Assembly (NCBI RefSeq): GCF_000717245.1
Contig: NZ_JNYQ01000001.1
Location: forward strand, 744,001 to 808,000
Origin: Kitasatospora papulosa
Lineage (GTDB): Bacteria > Actinomycetota > Actinomycetes > Streptomycetales > Streptomycetaceae
Reading direction: 5' to 3'
DNA: 64,000 bases
Notes under the pieces: model-generated
Told to the model about the DNA's origin: nothing
The model's database searches: none
Seen by the model: the letters and a program-made list of their open reading frames with translations, nothing else
Shown: in pieces, positions 1-7,546 of the stretch
Layout of the letters: each line of letters opens with the position of its first letter
Position numbering within the stretch: the stretch's first letter is position 1
Translations under genes and position numbers: made by a program

Positions 1-1005
1 CTGGACCCGCCCGTGCCGTACCCCGACCCCCTCGGCCCGGGTGACCACGCCGGCGACCGGAGCGGGTGCGGGGGCCGGGGCCGGACGGCGGCCGAGCAGC
101 CGGCCGAGGAGGCCGGGGCGCGGCGCGGCCGGTCCGGGCAGCGGGGCGGGGGCGGCGCCCGCCGGTATCCCACGCTCCGGCGGATCCACGTCGGCCAGCC
201 GCTCCCGCAGGTCCACCGCACGGCGCCGGGCGTCACGCACCGACAGGGGCAGCGGATCCCAGCCCACCAGCCGGCCCAGGTCCACCACCGGCGGACGGAC
301 GGGCGAGAGGGCCATGACGTCCGCGGGTGCCCCCAGCACCGGGGCGGCACCGGGGGCGGGCAGCAGGAGGACCTGGTCCGCGTACTGGACGACACGCTCC
401 AGCCGGTGCTCGGCCATCAGCACCGTCGTGCCCAGGTCGTGCACCAGCCGCTGGAGCACCGCCAGCACGTCCTCGGCCGCCGCCGGGTCCAGGGCCGACG
501 TCGGCTCGTCGAGGACCAGGACCCTGGGGTGCGGGGTCAGGACCGAGCCGATCGCGACCCGTTGCCGCTGGCCTCCGGAGAGCGTGGCGATCGGCCGGTC
601 GCGCAGCTCGGCGAGTCCCAGCAGGTCCAGCGTCTCCTCGACCCTGCGGCGCATCACGTCCGGGGCGAGGCCCAGCGACTCCATGCCGTACGCCAGCTCG
701 TCCTCGACGGTGTCCGTCACGAAGTGGGCGAGCGGGTCCTGGCCCACCGTGCCCACCAGATCGGCGAGTTCACGCGGCTTGTGGGTGCTGGTGTCGCGGC
801 CGCCCACGACGACCCGGCCGGACAGCACCCCGCCGGTGAAGTGCGGCACCAGACCGGACACCGCACCCAGCAGAGTCGACTTGCCGACACCGGAGGGGCC
901 GACGGCCAGCACCAGTTCGCCCTCGGGGATCGTGAGGTCCACCCCGGACAGGGTGGGGCGCTCGGCGCCGTCGTACCGCACCGAGACCTGCTCGAACCGG
1001 ATCAT
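1..1005 (-). CDS. ECF transporter ATPase, tandem ABC domains (3' end cut by window)
   Basis: The visible 335 codons encode a cytoplasmic ABC ATPase that would energise an energy-coupling-factor importer. The first domain is complete: Walker A GPSGVGKST at about residues 36-44, Q-loop GQDP, signature LSGGQRQR, Walker B VLVLDEPTS and the switch His in MAEHR. A Pro/Ala-rich linker follows, and the reading frame then starts what looks like a second ABC domain (GVVTRAEGVGVRHG) as it leaves the window. This suggests a fused EcfA-EcfA' protein. The ATG overlaps the stop of the EcfT gene (ATGA), so the two are translationally coupled. The rest of the gene and any S-component gene may lie to the left. 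Confidence 0.85.
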   Translation of the reverse strand, partial: MIRFEQVSVRYDGAERPTLSGVDLTIPEGELVLAVGPSGVGKSTLLGAVSGLVPHFTGGVLSGRVVVGGRDTSTHKPRELADLVGTVGQDPLAHFVTDTVEDELAYGMESLGLAPDVMRRRVEETLDLLGLAELRDRPIATLSGGQRQRVAIGSVLTPHPRVLVLDEPTSALDPAAAEDVLAVLQRLVHDLGTTVLMAEHRLERVVQYADQVLLLPAPGAAPVLGAPADVMALSPVRPPVVDLGRLVGWDPLPLSVRDARRRAVDLRERLADVDPPERGIPAGAAPAPLPGPAAPRPGLLGRLLGRRPAPAPAPAPVAGVVTRAEGVGVRHGRVQ

Positions 1006-2147
1006 GCGTGCTCCTTGGAGTCCGAGGAAGAGGGGGGAAGCGGTGCCACCGCGGCGGGCAGCAGGCCGATCAGCACGGCGGCGGCGGGCCACAGCGGCAG
1101 CACGGGAGCGGTGAGCGGCAGGACACCGGGGCGCAGGGCCTCCGGGTCGGCGGCACCCGCCCAGATCATCAGCACCGCGACGGACGCGCCCGAGCCCGCG
1201 ACGAGCCAGGCGCGCAGGCCCCAGCGGTCCGGCCGGTAGCGGGTGCGGACCGTGCGGCGGCCGCCCAGCCTGAGCCCGGCCCCCGCCGCGACCAGCCCGG
1301 CCAGCAGCAACGGCAGCCCGTGCACCCCGCCCTGCGCGGCCAGCAGTCCGTACGTCCCCGCGCACACGCCGAGCAGCCCGCCCAGCGTCAGCACGTGCGT
1401 GGTGCGCCGGACGGCGGGCGGAACCTGGGCGGTGCGCCCGTACCCCCGCGCGTCCATCGACGCCGCCACCGCCACCGAACGCTCCAGCGCGCCCTCCAGC
1501 ACCGGAAGCCCGATCTGGAGCACCGCCCGGACCCCGCCGGTCGGGCGGCCGCGCAGCCTGCGGGCCGTCCGCAGCCGGGCCACGTCGGCGACCATGTTCG
1601 GCGCGAACGTCATGGCGACGACCACGGCGACCCCCACCTCGTACAGGGCGCCAGGCAGGGACTTCAGCAGCCGGGCCGGATTGGCCAGCGAGTTCGCCGC
1701 ACCGACGCAGATGAGCAGGGTGGCCAGCTTCGCGCCCTCGTACAGGGCGAAGACCACCTGCTCCGCAGTGACCCGGCCGCCGATCCTGACCCCTTGCGCC
1801 CAGTCGGGCAACGGCACCTCCGGCACCGTGAACAGGGTGTGCGTACCCGGCAGGGGCGAGCCGAGGAAGACGGTGAACACCAGCCGCACCGCGACGACGA
1901 ACAGACCGAGCTTGATGAACGCCCCGTACGACCGGGCCCACGGCGCGTCCGTACGGCGCGCCGCCACCACGTAGCCCGCCACCCCGACCAGCAGTCCGAG
2001 CAGCAGCGGGTTGGTGGTGCGGGACGCGGCCGTCGCCAGCCCGAGCGCCCACAGCCACCAGGCCCCCGCCGGAAGCGCGTTGCCGCGCGTCGCCGCGGGC
2101 GCGCGCAGGGCAGGGCGGAGCCGGGCCGGGCCGGTGGCGCGGGTCAT
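1002..2147 (-). CDS. ECF transporter transmembrane (T) component, EcfT/CbiQ family
   Basis: This 381-residue hydrophobic protein has several predicted membrane spans, with strongly apolar stretches near residues 28-60, 70-100, 125-180 and in the C-terminal half. It carries the Ala-Arg-Gly coupling motif of EcfT proteins in SMDARGYG, and a related ARRLRG segment lies upstream. EcfT joins the ATPases to a substrate-binding S protein in the membrane. The gene overlaps both neighbours by four bases: its start overlaps the stop of the SCO2322-family gene, and its stop overlaps the ATPase start. A B12-type riboswitch leads the operon, so cobalamin, another corrinoid or cobalt is the inferred cargo. 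Confidence 0.88.
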   Translation of the reverse strand: MTRATGPARLRPALRAPAATRGNALPAGAWWLWALGLATAASRTTNPLLLGLLVGVAGYVVAARRTDAPWARSYGAFIKLGLFVVAVRLVFTVFLGSPLPGTHTLFTVPEVPLPDWAQGVRIGGRVTAEQVVFALYEGAKLATLLICVGAANSLANPARLLKSLPGALYEVGVAVVVAMTFAPNMVADVARLRTARRLRGRPTGGVRAVLQIGLPVLEGALERSVAVAASMDARGYGRTAQVPPAVRRTTHVLTLGGLLGVCAGTYGLLAAQGGVHGLPLLLAGLVAAGAGLRLGGRRTVRTRYRPDRWGLRAWLVAGSGASVAVLMIWAGAADPEALRPGVLPLTAPVLPLWPAAAVLIGLLPAAVAPLPPSSSDSKEHA

Positions 2148-2821
2148 CGGCGGCGGCGGGCCCGCAGCACGCCGGCGACACCCAGGACGAGCACCGCACC
2201 GACACCCGTGAGCACACCCGCCGACGGGCCGCCGTCGCCGGACGCGCCCCTCGCACCGTCCGCGGCGGGTGCCGGGGCCGTGCCGTCGGACTTCGCGGCC
2301 TCCGGCTGCCCGGCGACCTGCTCACCGCATCCGGAGCGCGGGTAACCCGAGATGGCGCAGAGCATCGCGGAGCTGTCGTACCGCAGCGGCTTCGCCACCG
2401 AGGCGAGGGCTTCCGCCGTGCTCGCGTCCGGTGCGACCCGGGCGCAGGCGGTGCGCGGAGCCGGCGCCTGCTCCCCGTCCGGCGCGTCCGCCGCCGTGCC
2501 CGGGTCGATGACCAGCGCGATCCGCTTGAGGCCGTCCTTCTGCGGGGTGTCCGCGCAGACGGTCCCGAAGTCCGGGGCGCGCCGCGGCTGCGCCGCGTCC
2601 CGGGAGTCCTCGCTCACCGAGAAGCGGAATCCCTGCACCGCGCCGTCGTCCGGCCGGACCGAGGACGGCCCCTGGGTGGCGTACGTCCAGCCCTTCCCGC
2701 CGTCGCCCTCCCAGAACGACCAGTAGCGGTAGCCGGCCGCGTGCGCGTTCCCGGCGCCCAGCAGGACCAGCAGGGCGGCGACGACGAGAAGCGGCGTCGC
2801 CCTGCCCGGCGGGCGGCTCAC
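2144..2821 (-). CDS. SCO2322 family surface protein
   Basis: A 225-residue protein with an N-terminal signal peptide (hydrophobic core LLVVAALLVLLGAG, then AHA). The extracellular domain begins GYRYWSFW, has paired cysteines and is followed by a Pro/Ala/Gly-rich stalk. A C-terminal membrane helix and RARRRR anchor complete it. It matches the Streptomyces family named SCO2322, which has no established function that I know of. The GTG start at 2821 was chosen because it overlaps the stop of the upstream toroid gene (GTGA) and is followed directly by the signal peptide; an upstream in-frame start would lie inside that gene. The gene sits between the toroid and EcfT genes, so it probably helps deliver substrate at the cell surface. 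Confidence 0.8.
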   Translation of the reverse strand: MSRPPGRATPLLVVAALLVLLGAGNAHAAGYRYWSFWEGDGGKGWTYATQGPSSVRPDDGAVQGFRFSVSEDSRDAAQPRRAPDFGTVCADTPQKDGLKRIALVIDPGTAADAPDGEQAPAPRTACARVAPDASTAEALASVAKPLRYDSSAMLCAISGYPRSGCGEQVAGQPEAAKSDGTAPAPAADGARGASGDGGPSAGVLTGVGAVLVLGVAGVLRARRRR

Positions 2822-4077
2822 AGCTGCTGGTTCTTCCGGCGGCCGCTGAGAAGGAATCCGATCCCCGCGCCGAAGGCGAGGCCGATGCCGATGATCCACC
2901 AGAGGCCGAGCCCCTCGTCGTCGCTGCTCGTGTCCGCGGGCTTGGACGGCGTCGTCGCGGTCGGCGAGGGCACGGCCGTGGCGGCGGGCGCCGGGCCCGT
3001 GGCGTTGAGCTGCCGGACCAGGTCGACGCCCCCGAAGTCACGGGCGTCGGCGCCCGTCGCGTGGGCGGCGAGGACCAGCTGGGCGGTGGCGGCCGGGCCG
3101 CCCTCCTTCGCCCAGCCCTGGGCGTGCTTCGCCAGATACGCGACCGAGTCGGCCGCCGCGTCCTTGTGCCCGGCCGCCGCAAGCGCCACGACGGCGTCGG
3201 CCGTGTTGCCGAAGTCGGGCTGCGGGTCGGACTCCTCGGCACCCGGCATCGGAGGCAGGTCCAGATAGCCCTTCCCGGCCAGCGCCTTCGCCAGGTAGGA
3301 GGCGCCGTTCTGCGCGGACTGCTCGGGGGTGAGACCGTCGCCCTTCGTGCAGACGGGGGCCTTCACCGCGTTGTAGTTCCCCGCGGCCATGCCCTTGCCC
3401 ATCGAACCGAGCACCGCGGCCGCCGTGGCGTCCGCGTTCGCGGCCAGCTTGCCGGTCTTGTCCGGCTGGTAGGCGAATGCCCCGCCGTCCTCGCCGCCGC
3501 AGGGCAGCGCGAAGGTCTGCAGCGCCGTGTACGGAGTCTTCCCGCCCGCCTTGGTGAGGTCGGCGAGCGGTACGCCCGCCCGGGCCAGGGCGCCGTTGAC
3601 GACGGCGGTGGAGTTGGCGTCGCTCGGGCTGCCCGGGTTGTAGCCCCAGCCGCCGTCGTCGTTCTGCACGGACTTGAGCCAGGCGACCCCGTTGTCCACG
3701 ACCTCGCGGTGCACCCCGAGCTCGACCACGGCCTGGACCGCCGCCGCCGTCGCGTTGGTGTCGGCGACCGTCTTGTCGTCGCAGGGGCGGGAGGCGTCGC
3801 GGTACGAGGCGAAGGCCCCGCTGTCGCACTGCTGGCCGACGAGCCAGTCCACCGACTTCGTGGCGGGGGTGACCAGCTCGATCTTCTGGGCGAGGAAGGC
3901 CAGCGACTGGCGCCACACCCCGTCGTACGTCGGGTCCTTCGTGCCGTACAGCCCCTCCGGGAGGTCCGGTGCGGAGGAGGACGGGGACGGGCTCGGCGCG
4001 GCGACCGCGGCCGGGGCGGCCGCTCCACAGAGCACGGCGGTGAACGCGAGCGCTGCCGCGCGGCGGCGTACGGACAT
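2818..4077 (-). CDS. Secreted, membrane-anchored prenyltransferase/squalene-oxidase-repeat (alpha/alpha toroid) protein
   Basis: This 419-residue protein has a signal peptide (MSVRRRAAALAFTAVLCGAA...), an extracellular region and a C-terminal membrane helix with a basic tail. The extracellular region has toroid-type repeats marked by DSGAFASYR, DDGGWGYNPG and EDGGAFAYQPD. Toroid repeats of this class occur in terpene cyclases, prenyltransferases and the vitamin B12 carrier transcobalamin. No catalytic DDxD or zinc-site motif of the enzymes was seen, and the protein is exported, so a ligand-binding role fits better. It is the first gene after the cobalamin-type riboswitch and the head of the ECF operon. 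The ATG at 4077 has GAGAGG upstream; a longer reading frame would start inside the riboswitch. Confidence 0.82.
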   Translation of the reverse strand: MSVRRRAAALAFTAVLCGAAAPAAVAAPSPSPSSSAPDLPEGLYGTKDPTYDGVWRQSLAFLAQKIELVTPATKSVDWLVGQQCDSGAFASYRDASRPCDDKTVADTNATAAAVQAVVELGVHREVVDNGVAWLKSVQNDDGGWGYNPGSPSDANSTAVVNGALARAGVPLADLTKAGGKTPYTALQTFALPCGGEDGGAFAYQPDKTGKLAANADATAAAVLGSMGKGMAAGNYNAVKAPVCTKGDGLTPEQSAQNGASYLAKALAGKGYLDLPPMPGAEESDPQPDFGNTADAVVALAAAGHKDAAADSVAYLAKHAQGWAKEGGPAATAQLVLAAHATGADARDFGGVDLVRQLNATGPAPAATAVPSPTATTPSKPADTSSDDEGLGLWWIIGIGLAFGAGIGFLLSGRRKNQQL

Positions 4078-4087
4078 GGCGGGTGGG

Positions 4088-4200
4088 GCCTCTCGAATGG
4101 GGTCTTCCCCCGCTCGAGCTGGGCCGAGAGCGTAGGGATCGGGTCGGCACCGGATTCGCACCGGCTTCCCCCGTACGGGCATGATGACGACCAGCCCACT
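4088..4200 (-). promoter_or_regulatory. Cobalamin-type riboswitch in the ECF operon leader
   Basis: On the minus strand the leader carries GGAAGCCGGTGCGAATCCGG followed by TGCCGACCC, which is the conserved core of cobalamin riboswitches. Closer to the gene, AGCGGGGGAAGACCCC resembles the B12 box that closes the structure. The usual CGCCACTGT segment is replaced, so this may be a shortened or variant class. The element ends about 10-20 bases before the start of the toroid gene, so it could hide its ribosome site when cobalamin is bound. The boundaries are approximate. Confidence 0.75.
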
Positions 4201-4350
4201 CTACCGGGGCGCTCCCCACCCCCTCCGGGCGGACAGTCGACCCCGCTCCGCCGCGGGCCTTCCCAGCAGGTCAGAGCCCGTGCGAGACTCCGGCGGGGGT
4301 CACATGGGCGCGTGCCCGTGGGGGAGGAACGACCGGGGCGGGAAGCACCA

Positions 4351-4869
4351 GTGCGCGGAACCAGAAGAGGCACGGCGGCGGTCGCCGTCACGGCGGCCGG
4401 ACTCATGACGCTGACGGCGGGCTGCGGCCTCGTCGGGGACGCCGGGAGTGCCCCGGCCCCCTCCCCGGACCCCACCCCGCCGTTCACCGCGCAGACGGTC
4501 GCCGACGAGATAGCCGGCTTCGCCCGGGCCGCGGGGCTGCCCGACGGGGACACCTCGGAGGCCGGTCCGGCGCAGGGCGACTGGCGGGCCTGCGTGGCGC
4601 CCTGGACCGGGGAGGCGCCGACGGCCGGAGCCGCCGGAGCCTTCGACGCGACGGTGACACGCCTGCGACAGCACGACTGGGAGATCGTCTCCAGCCACAC
4701 CGAGCAGGACATCACCTACCGCACCCTCAGCAAGCGGGGCTGGATGCTGTACGCCCGGTACTACGACGGTGACGGCGCCGGCACCGCGCGGACCGTGTCG
4801 CTCAACGCGGTCGAGGACAGCTGCCGACTGCCCGGGAAGGTCAGGGCCGACTACGAGGACCCGGTCTGA
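4351..4869 (+). CDS. Small secreted lipoprotein, unknown function
   Basis: A 172-residue protein with a lipoprotein signal: a basic N-terminus, a short hydrophobic core and the lipobox LTAGC, so it should be anchored to the outer face of the membrane. The mature domain starts with a Pro-rich linker and has two later cysteines (RACVAPW and DSCRLPG) that could form a disulfide. I do not recognise the domain. The GTG start was chosen because it immediately precedes the signal sequence and has GGGAAG upstream. Its last 19 bases overlap the 3' end of the convergent PHB depolymerase gene. It may share the divergent promoter region with the riboswitch operon, whose 5' end lies about 150 bases away. 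Confidence 0.75.
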   Translation: MRGTRRGTAAVAVTAAGLMTLTAGCGLVGDAGSAPAPSPDPTPPFTAQTVADEIAGFARAAGLPDGDTSEAGPAQGDWRACVAPWTGEAPTAGAAGAFDATVTRLRQHDWEIVSSHTEQDITYRTLSKRGWMLYARYYDGDGAGTARTVSLNAVEDSCRLPGKVRADYEDPV

Positions 4870-6341
4870 CAGCCGGAGTCGGCGATCACGAAGTGGCCGG
4901 CCGGGGACTCGCGGAGGGTGTGGGTGACGAACACGTTGTACAGCCCCATGTCCTGGTTCGAACCGTTCGCGTAGGCGTGGCCCCCGGAGACGTGGGCCCG
5001 GCCGGCCGTCACATGCGCGTAGTTCGTCGCGGTGAAGCACGTGGCGGGGGCGGCGCCGCCCGTGGTGGTCGCGGTCACGGCGGACGAGCCCGCTCCGGCG
5101 GTCCCCGACGGGTCGGCCGCCGTCACCGAGTAGCGGTAGGCGGTGCCGGCGGTCAGGCCGGTGTCCGTGAAGGACGTGGACGCGGTCGTGGCCACCTTCG
5201 CGCCGTCGCGGTACACCGTGTACGAGGCCGCGCCCGTGACCGCGCTCCACGTCAGTGACGCGCTGCTCGACGTGACCCCGGTGACCTTCAGGCCGGCCGG
5301 GGCGGGCAGCCCGGTCCCCCCTCCCGGCGCCGTCCTGTCCAGCCCCCAGAACACGCCCGTGTGGTAGGCCGAGCAGATGGTGTCCAGGAAGTACGCGGCA
5401 GTCGAGCCGCACTGCTCGGCGCCCGATCCGGGGCTCACCGGCAGACCGTGCCCCATGCCCGACACCGAGAAGGTCTCCACGGCCGGCCGCCCGGACGCGT
5501 CGTCGTAGACGCTCCGGGTGGTGTTGCCCGGCAGGCTCTCCGTGCGGGACGGGGTCTGGCCGATGCCCCACACGTCGGTCCACTGGTCGCGCAGCGCGGT
5601 GGCGTTGGCCGGGTGGACCGTGTAGTCCGACGTGCCCTGCCAGATCGCCACCCGCGGCCAGGGCCCGGTCCATCCCGGGTGGGAACCACGGACCTTGTCG
5701 CCCCACTGGGCGGGCGTGAGCTTCTGCGGGCCCGTCTGGCAGCCTGAGGCGGCGGCCTGGCTGGTGGCGCACTGCGCGGGCAGGCCGGAGGCCACGGACC
5801 CGCCCGCGAAGACGTCCGGGTAGGCGGCCAGCAGATCGGCGGTCATCCCGCCGCCCGCCGACAGCCCGGTGACGAAGACCCGGCGGCCGTCGGAGCCGTA
5901 GGTCTGCTTCGCGTACTCGACCATCTGCACCACGGACGCCGCCTCGCCCCTGCCCCGCGTGCTGTCCGCCGGGTCGAACCAGCCGAAGCACGACAGGGCG
6001 TTGTTCGCCGAGGTGGTCTGCGGGAAGACCACGTCGAAGCCCCACAGGTCGGCGTACTTGGTCCAGCCGGAGTTGGTGTAGTAGGCGTTCGCCGACTGCG
6101 TGCAGCCGTGCAGGGCGACCACCAAGGGCGCGCCCGCCGGTACGCCGTCGGGGGTGTAGGCGAACATCTGGAGATTGCCGGGGTTCGAGCCGAAGCCGGT
6201 GACCTGCTGGAGTCCGGCGGCCGCGGCGGCCGTGGGGGCGGCGACGGCGGGGGCCGGGTGCGCGCCGAGCACGGCGAGCAGGCCACAGGCGGTGGCGGAG
6301 GCGACGCGGCGGAGCAGGCGTCGCAGGATCGGTGGGCGCAC
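4851..6341 (-). CDS. Secreted PHB depolymerase family esterase with Fn3 and C-terminal binding domain
   Basis: This 496-residue extracellular alpha/beta hydrolase belongs to the polyhydroxybutyrate depolymerase/feruloyl esterase group. It has a signal peptide (cleavage near AVAAP), the oxyanion segment ALHGCTQS, the nucleophile in GLSAGGG (Ser161), a candidate Asp in GTSDYTV and His in GMGHGLP. A fibronectin type III domain follows after a Gly/Pro linker, and then a Cys-bounded terminal domain (ATCFTATNYAHV to SGCQTGSS) of the kind that binds polymer. The GTG start has a strong GAGGAGG site. The gene is divergent from 3-hydroxybutyrate dehydrogenase, which would use the released monomer. That pairing favours PHB over feruloyl esters, but the substrate is inferred. 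Confidence 0.88.
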   Translation of the reverse strand: MRPPILRRLLRRVASATACGLLAVLGAHPAPAVAAPTAAAAAGLQQVTGFGSNPGNLQMFAYTPDGVPAGAPLVVALHGCTQSANAYYTNSGWTKYADLWGFDVVFPQTTSANNALSCFGWFDPADSTRGRGEAASVVQMVEYAKQTYGSDGRRVFVTGLSAGGGMTADLLAAYPDVFAGGSVASGLPAQCATSQAAASGCQTGPQKLTPAQWGDKVRGSHPGWTGPWPRVAIWQGTSDYTVHPANATALRDQWTDVWGIGQTPSRTESLPGNTTRSVYDDASGRPAVETFSVSGMGHGLPVSPGSGAEQCGSTAAYFLDTICSAYHTGVFWGLDRTAPGGGTGLPAPAGLKVTGVTSSSASLTWSAVTGAASYTVYRDGAKVATTASTSFTDTGLTAGTAYRYSVTAADPSGTAGAGSSAVTATTTGGAAPATCFTATNYAHVTAGRAHVSGGHAYANGSNQDMGLYNVFVTHTLRESPAGHFVIADSGCQTGSS

Positions 6342-6707
6342 GGTGGGGCCTCCTCGTCGGACGTGCGGAACGGACAGGCGTGCGGAACGGCGGACGCGCG
6401 GAACGGCGGACGTGCGGAACGGCGACGTACGGGGCCGACCGAGGGGCGGAACCGGCGCGTCCGCGCAACCGGCCGGTCCGCGGAACTGCTGCCGGAACCT
6501 ACGAGCCGGGGGCCTGGCCGCCCATGTGGCAGGGGGACATCCGCCGCCCGCCACTGTGTGCGGCGCTCCTCTTGCGCACGTTCCGGGCCTCCGGCCGCCC
6601 GCCGTGCCCGCCGGACCGCACCATGTACGCCGCCACCATGCGGACGCCCCAGGGTGTGTGCACCGACCCCGTGTGATGCGCGCGGCGACGTCCTTACGGT
6701 GACGCCC
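6342..6707. other. Divergent intergenic region between PHB depolymerase and 3-hydroxybutyrate dehydrogenase genes
   Basis: This 366-base spacer must hold the promoters of both divergent genes. Its left third contains a four-copy short tandem repeat (described separately) right behind the depolymerase ribosome site. The rest is GC-rich and I see no convincing coding region, no clear sigma-70 hexamer pair and no terminator. Confidence 0.5.
6363..6422. repeat. Four-copy tandem repeat, unit about 16-17 bp (GTGCGGAACGG core)
   Basis: The core GTGCGGAACGG occurs at 6363-6373, 6380-6390 and 6412-6422, with a one-base variant (GCGCGGAACGG) at 6396-6406. The spacing is 17, 16 and 16 bases. The array lies 22 to 81 bases upstream of the PHB depolymerase start, partly in its likely leader. 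The even spacing could serve as a regulator-binding array or could be a simple slippage product. Confidence 0.8.
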
Positions 6708-7484
6708 ATGCAGAATTCCCGGACCCCCGAGCACGACCCCCGCACCCTCGCCGGACGCACCGCCCTGGTCACCGGTGCCGCGAGCGGCATCGGACTGGCC
6801 TGCGCAGAGGCACTCGCCGCCGCGGGAGCCCGTGTGCACGTGGTGGACAAGGCGCGCGACGCCGCAGAGAGCCTGGCGAAACGCATCGGCGGAACGGCCT
6901 GGGTGGCCGACCTCTCCGTGGCCGAGGAGGTGGACGGGCTGCCCGCCGACGTGGACATCGTGGTCAACAACGCGGGGCTGCAGCACGTGGCGCCCGTGCA
7001 CGAGTTCCCGCCGGACCGCTTCGCCCTGATCCACCGCGTCATGGTGGAAGCCCCGTTCCGCGTCTTGCGCCGCACGCTCCCCGGCATGTACGAACGCGGC
7101 TGGGGCCGCGTCGTCAACATCTCGTCCGTGCACGGGCTGCGCGCGAGTCCCTACAAGTCGGCCTACGTCTCGGCCAAGCACGCACTGGAGGGTCTCAGCA
7201 AGGTGGTCGCACTCGAAGCGGCGCCGCACGGCGTGACGAGCAACTGCGTCAGCCCCGGCTACGTCCGCACGCCCCTGGTCGAGGACCAGATCGCCGACCA
7301 GGCCCGCAGCCACGGCATCTCCGAGCAGGAGGTGGTGGGCCGGGTCCTGCTGGAGCGCAGCGCCCTCAAGTCGCTGATCGAACCCGGTGACGTGGCCGAG
7401 GCCGTCCTGTGGCTGTGCGGACCGGGCACGACGCACATCACGGGGAGCTCCCTCACGATGGACGGCGGCTGGACCGCCAACTGA
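6708..7484 (+). CDS. bdhA: 3-hydroxybutyrate dehydrogenase (SDR family)
   Basis: A 258-residue short-chain dehydrogenase that oxidises D-3-hydroxybutyrate to acetoacetate with NAD. It has the Rossmann motif TGAASGIG, NNAGLQHV, the catalytic Ser in ISSVHGL and YVSAKHA with the Tyr/Lys pair. The NNAGLQHVAPVHEFP stretch and the C-terminal MDGGWTAN ending are typical of bacterial BdhA, and the length matches that family. The ATG at 6708 was chosen because the SDR fold starts about 14 residues later. The divergent neighbour is a secreted PHB depolymerase, which gives a polymer-to-acetoacetate route. A GAF/PucR regulator follows 62 bases downstream on the same strand. Confidence 0.88.
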   Translation: MQNSRTPEHDPRTLAGRTALVTGAASGIGLACAEALAAAGARVHVVDKARDAAESLAKRIGGTAWVADLSVAEEVDGLPADVDIVVNNAGLQHVAPVHEFPPDRFALIHRVMVEAPFRVLRRTLPGMYERGWGRVVNISSVHGLRASPYKSAYVSAKHALEGLSKVVALEAAPHGVTSNCVSPGYVRTPLVEDQIADQARSHGISEQEVVGRVLLERSALKSLIEPGDVAEAVLWLCGPGTTHITGSSLTMDGGWTAN

Positions 7485-7546
7485 CCGGACGGGAGCGCCG
7501 ACCGACCACCCACCACCCGTGCGAGCCGGAAGAACGATGACCGCCC

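Noticed and set aside
3061..4869. 602-codon plus-strand frame leading into the small lipoprotein
   Set aside because: Only the last 172 codons look like protein, with a signal and lipobox. The earlier part is antisense to the toroid gene.
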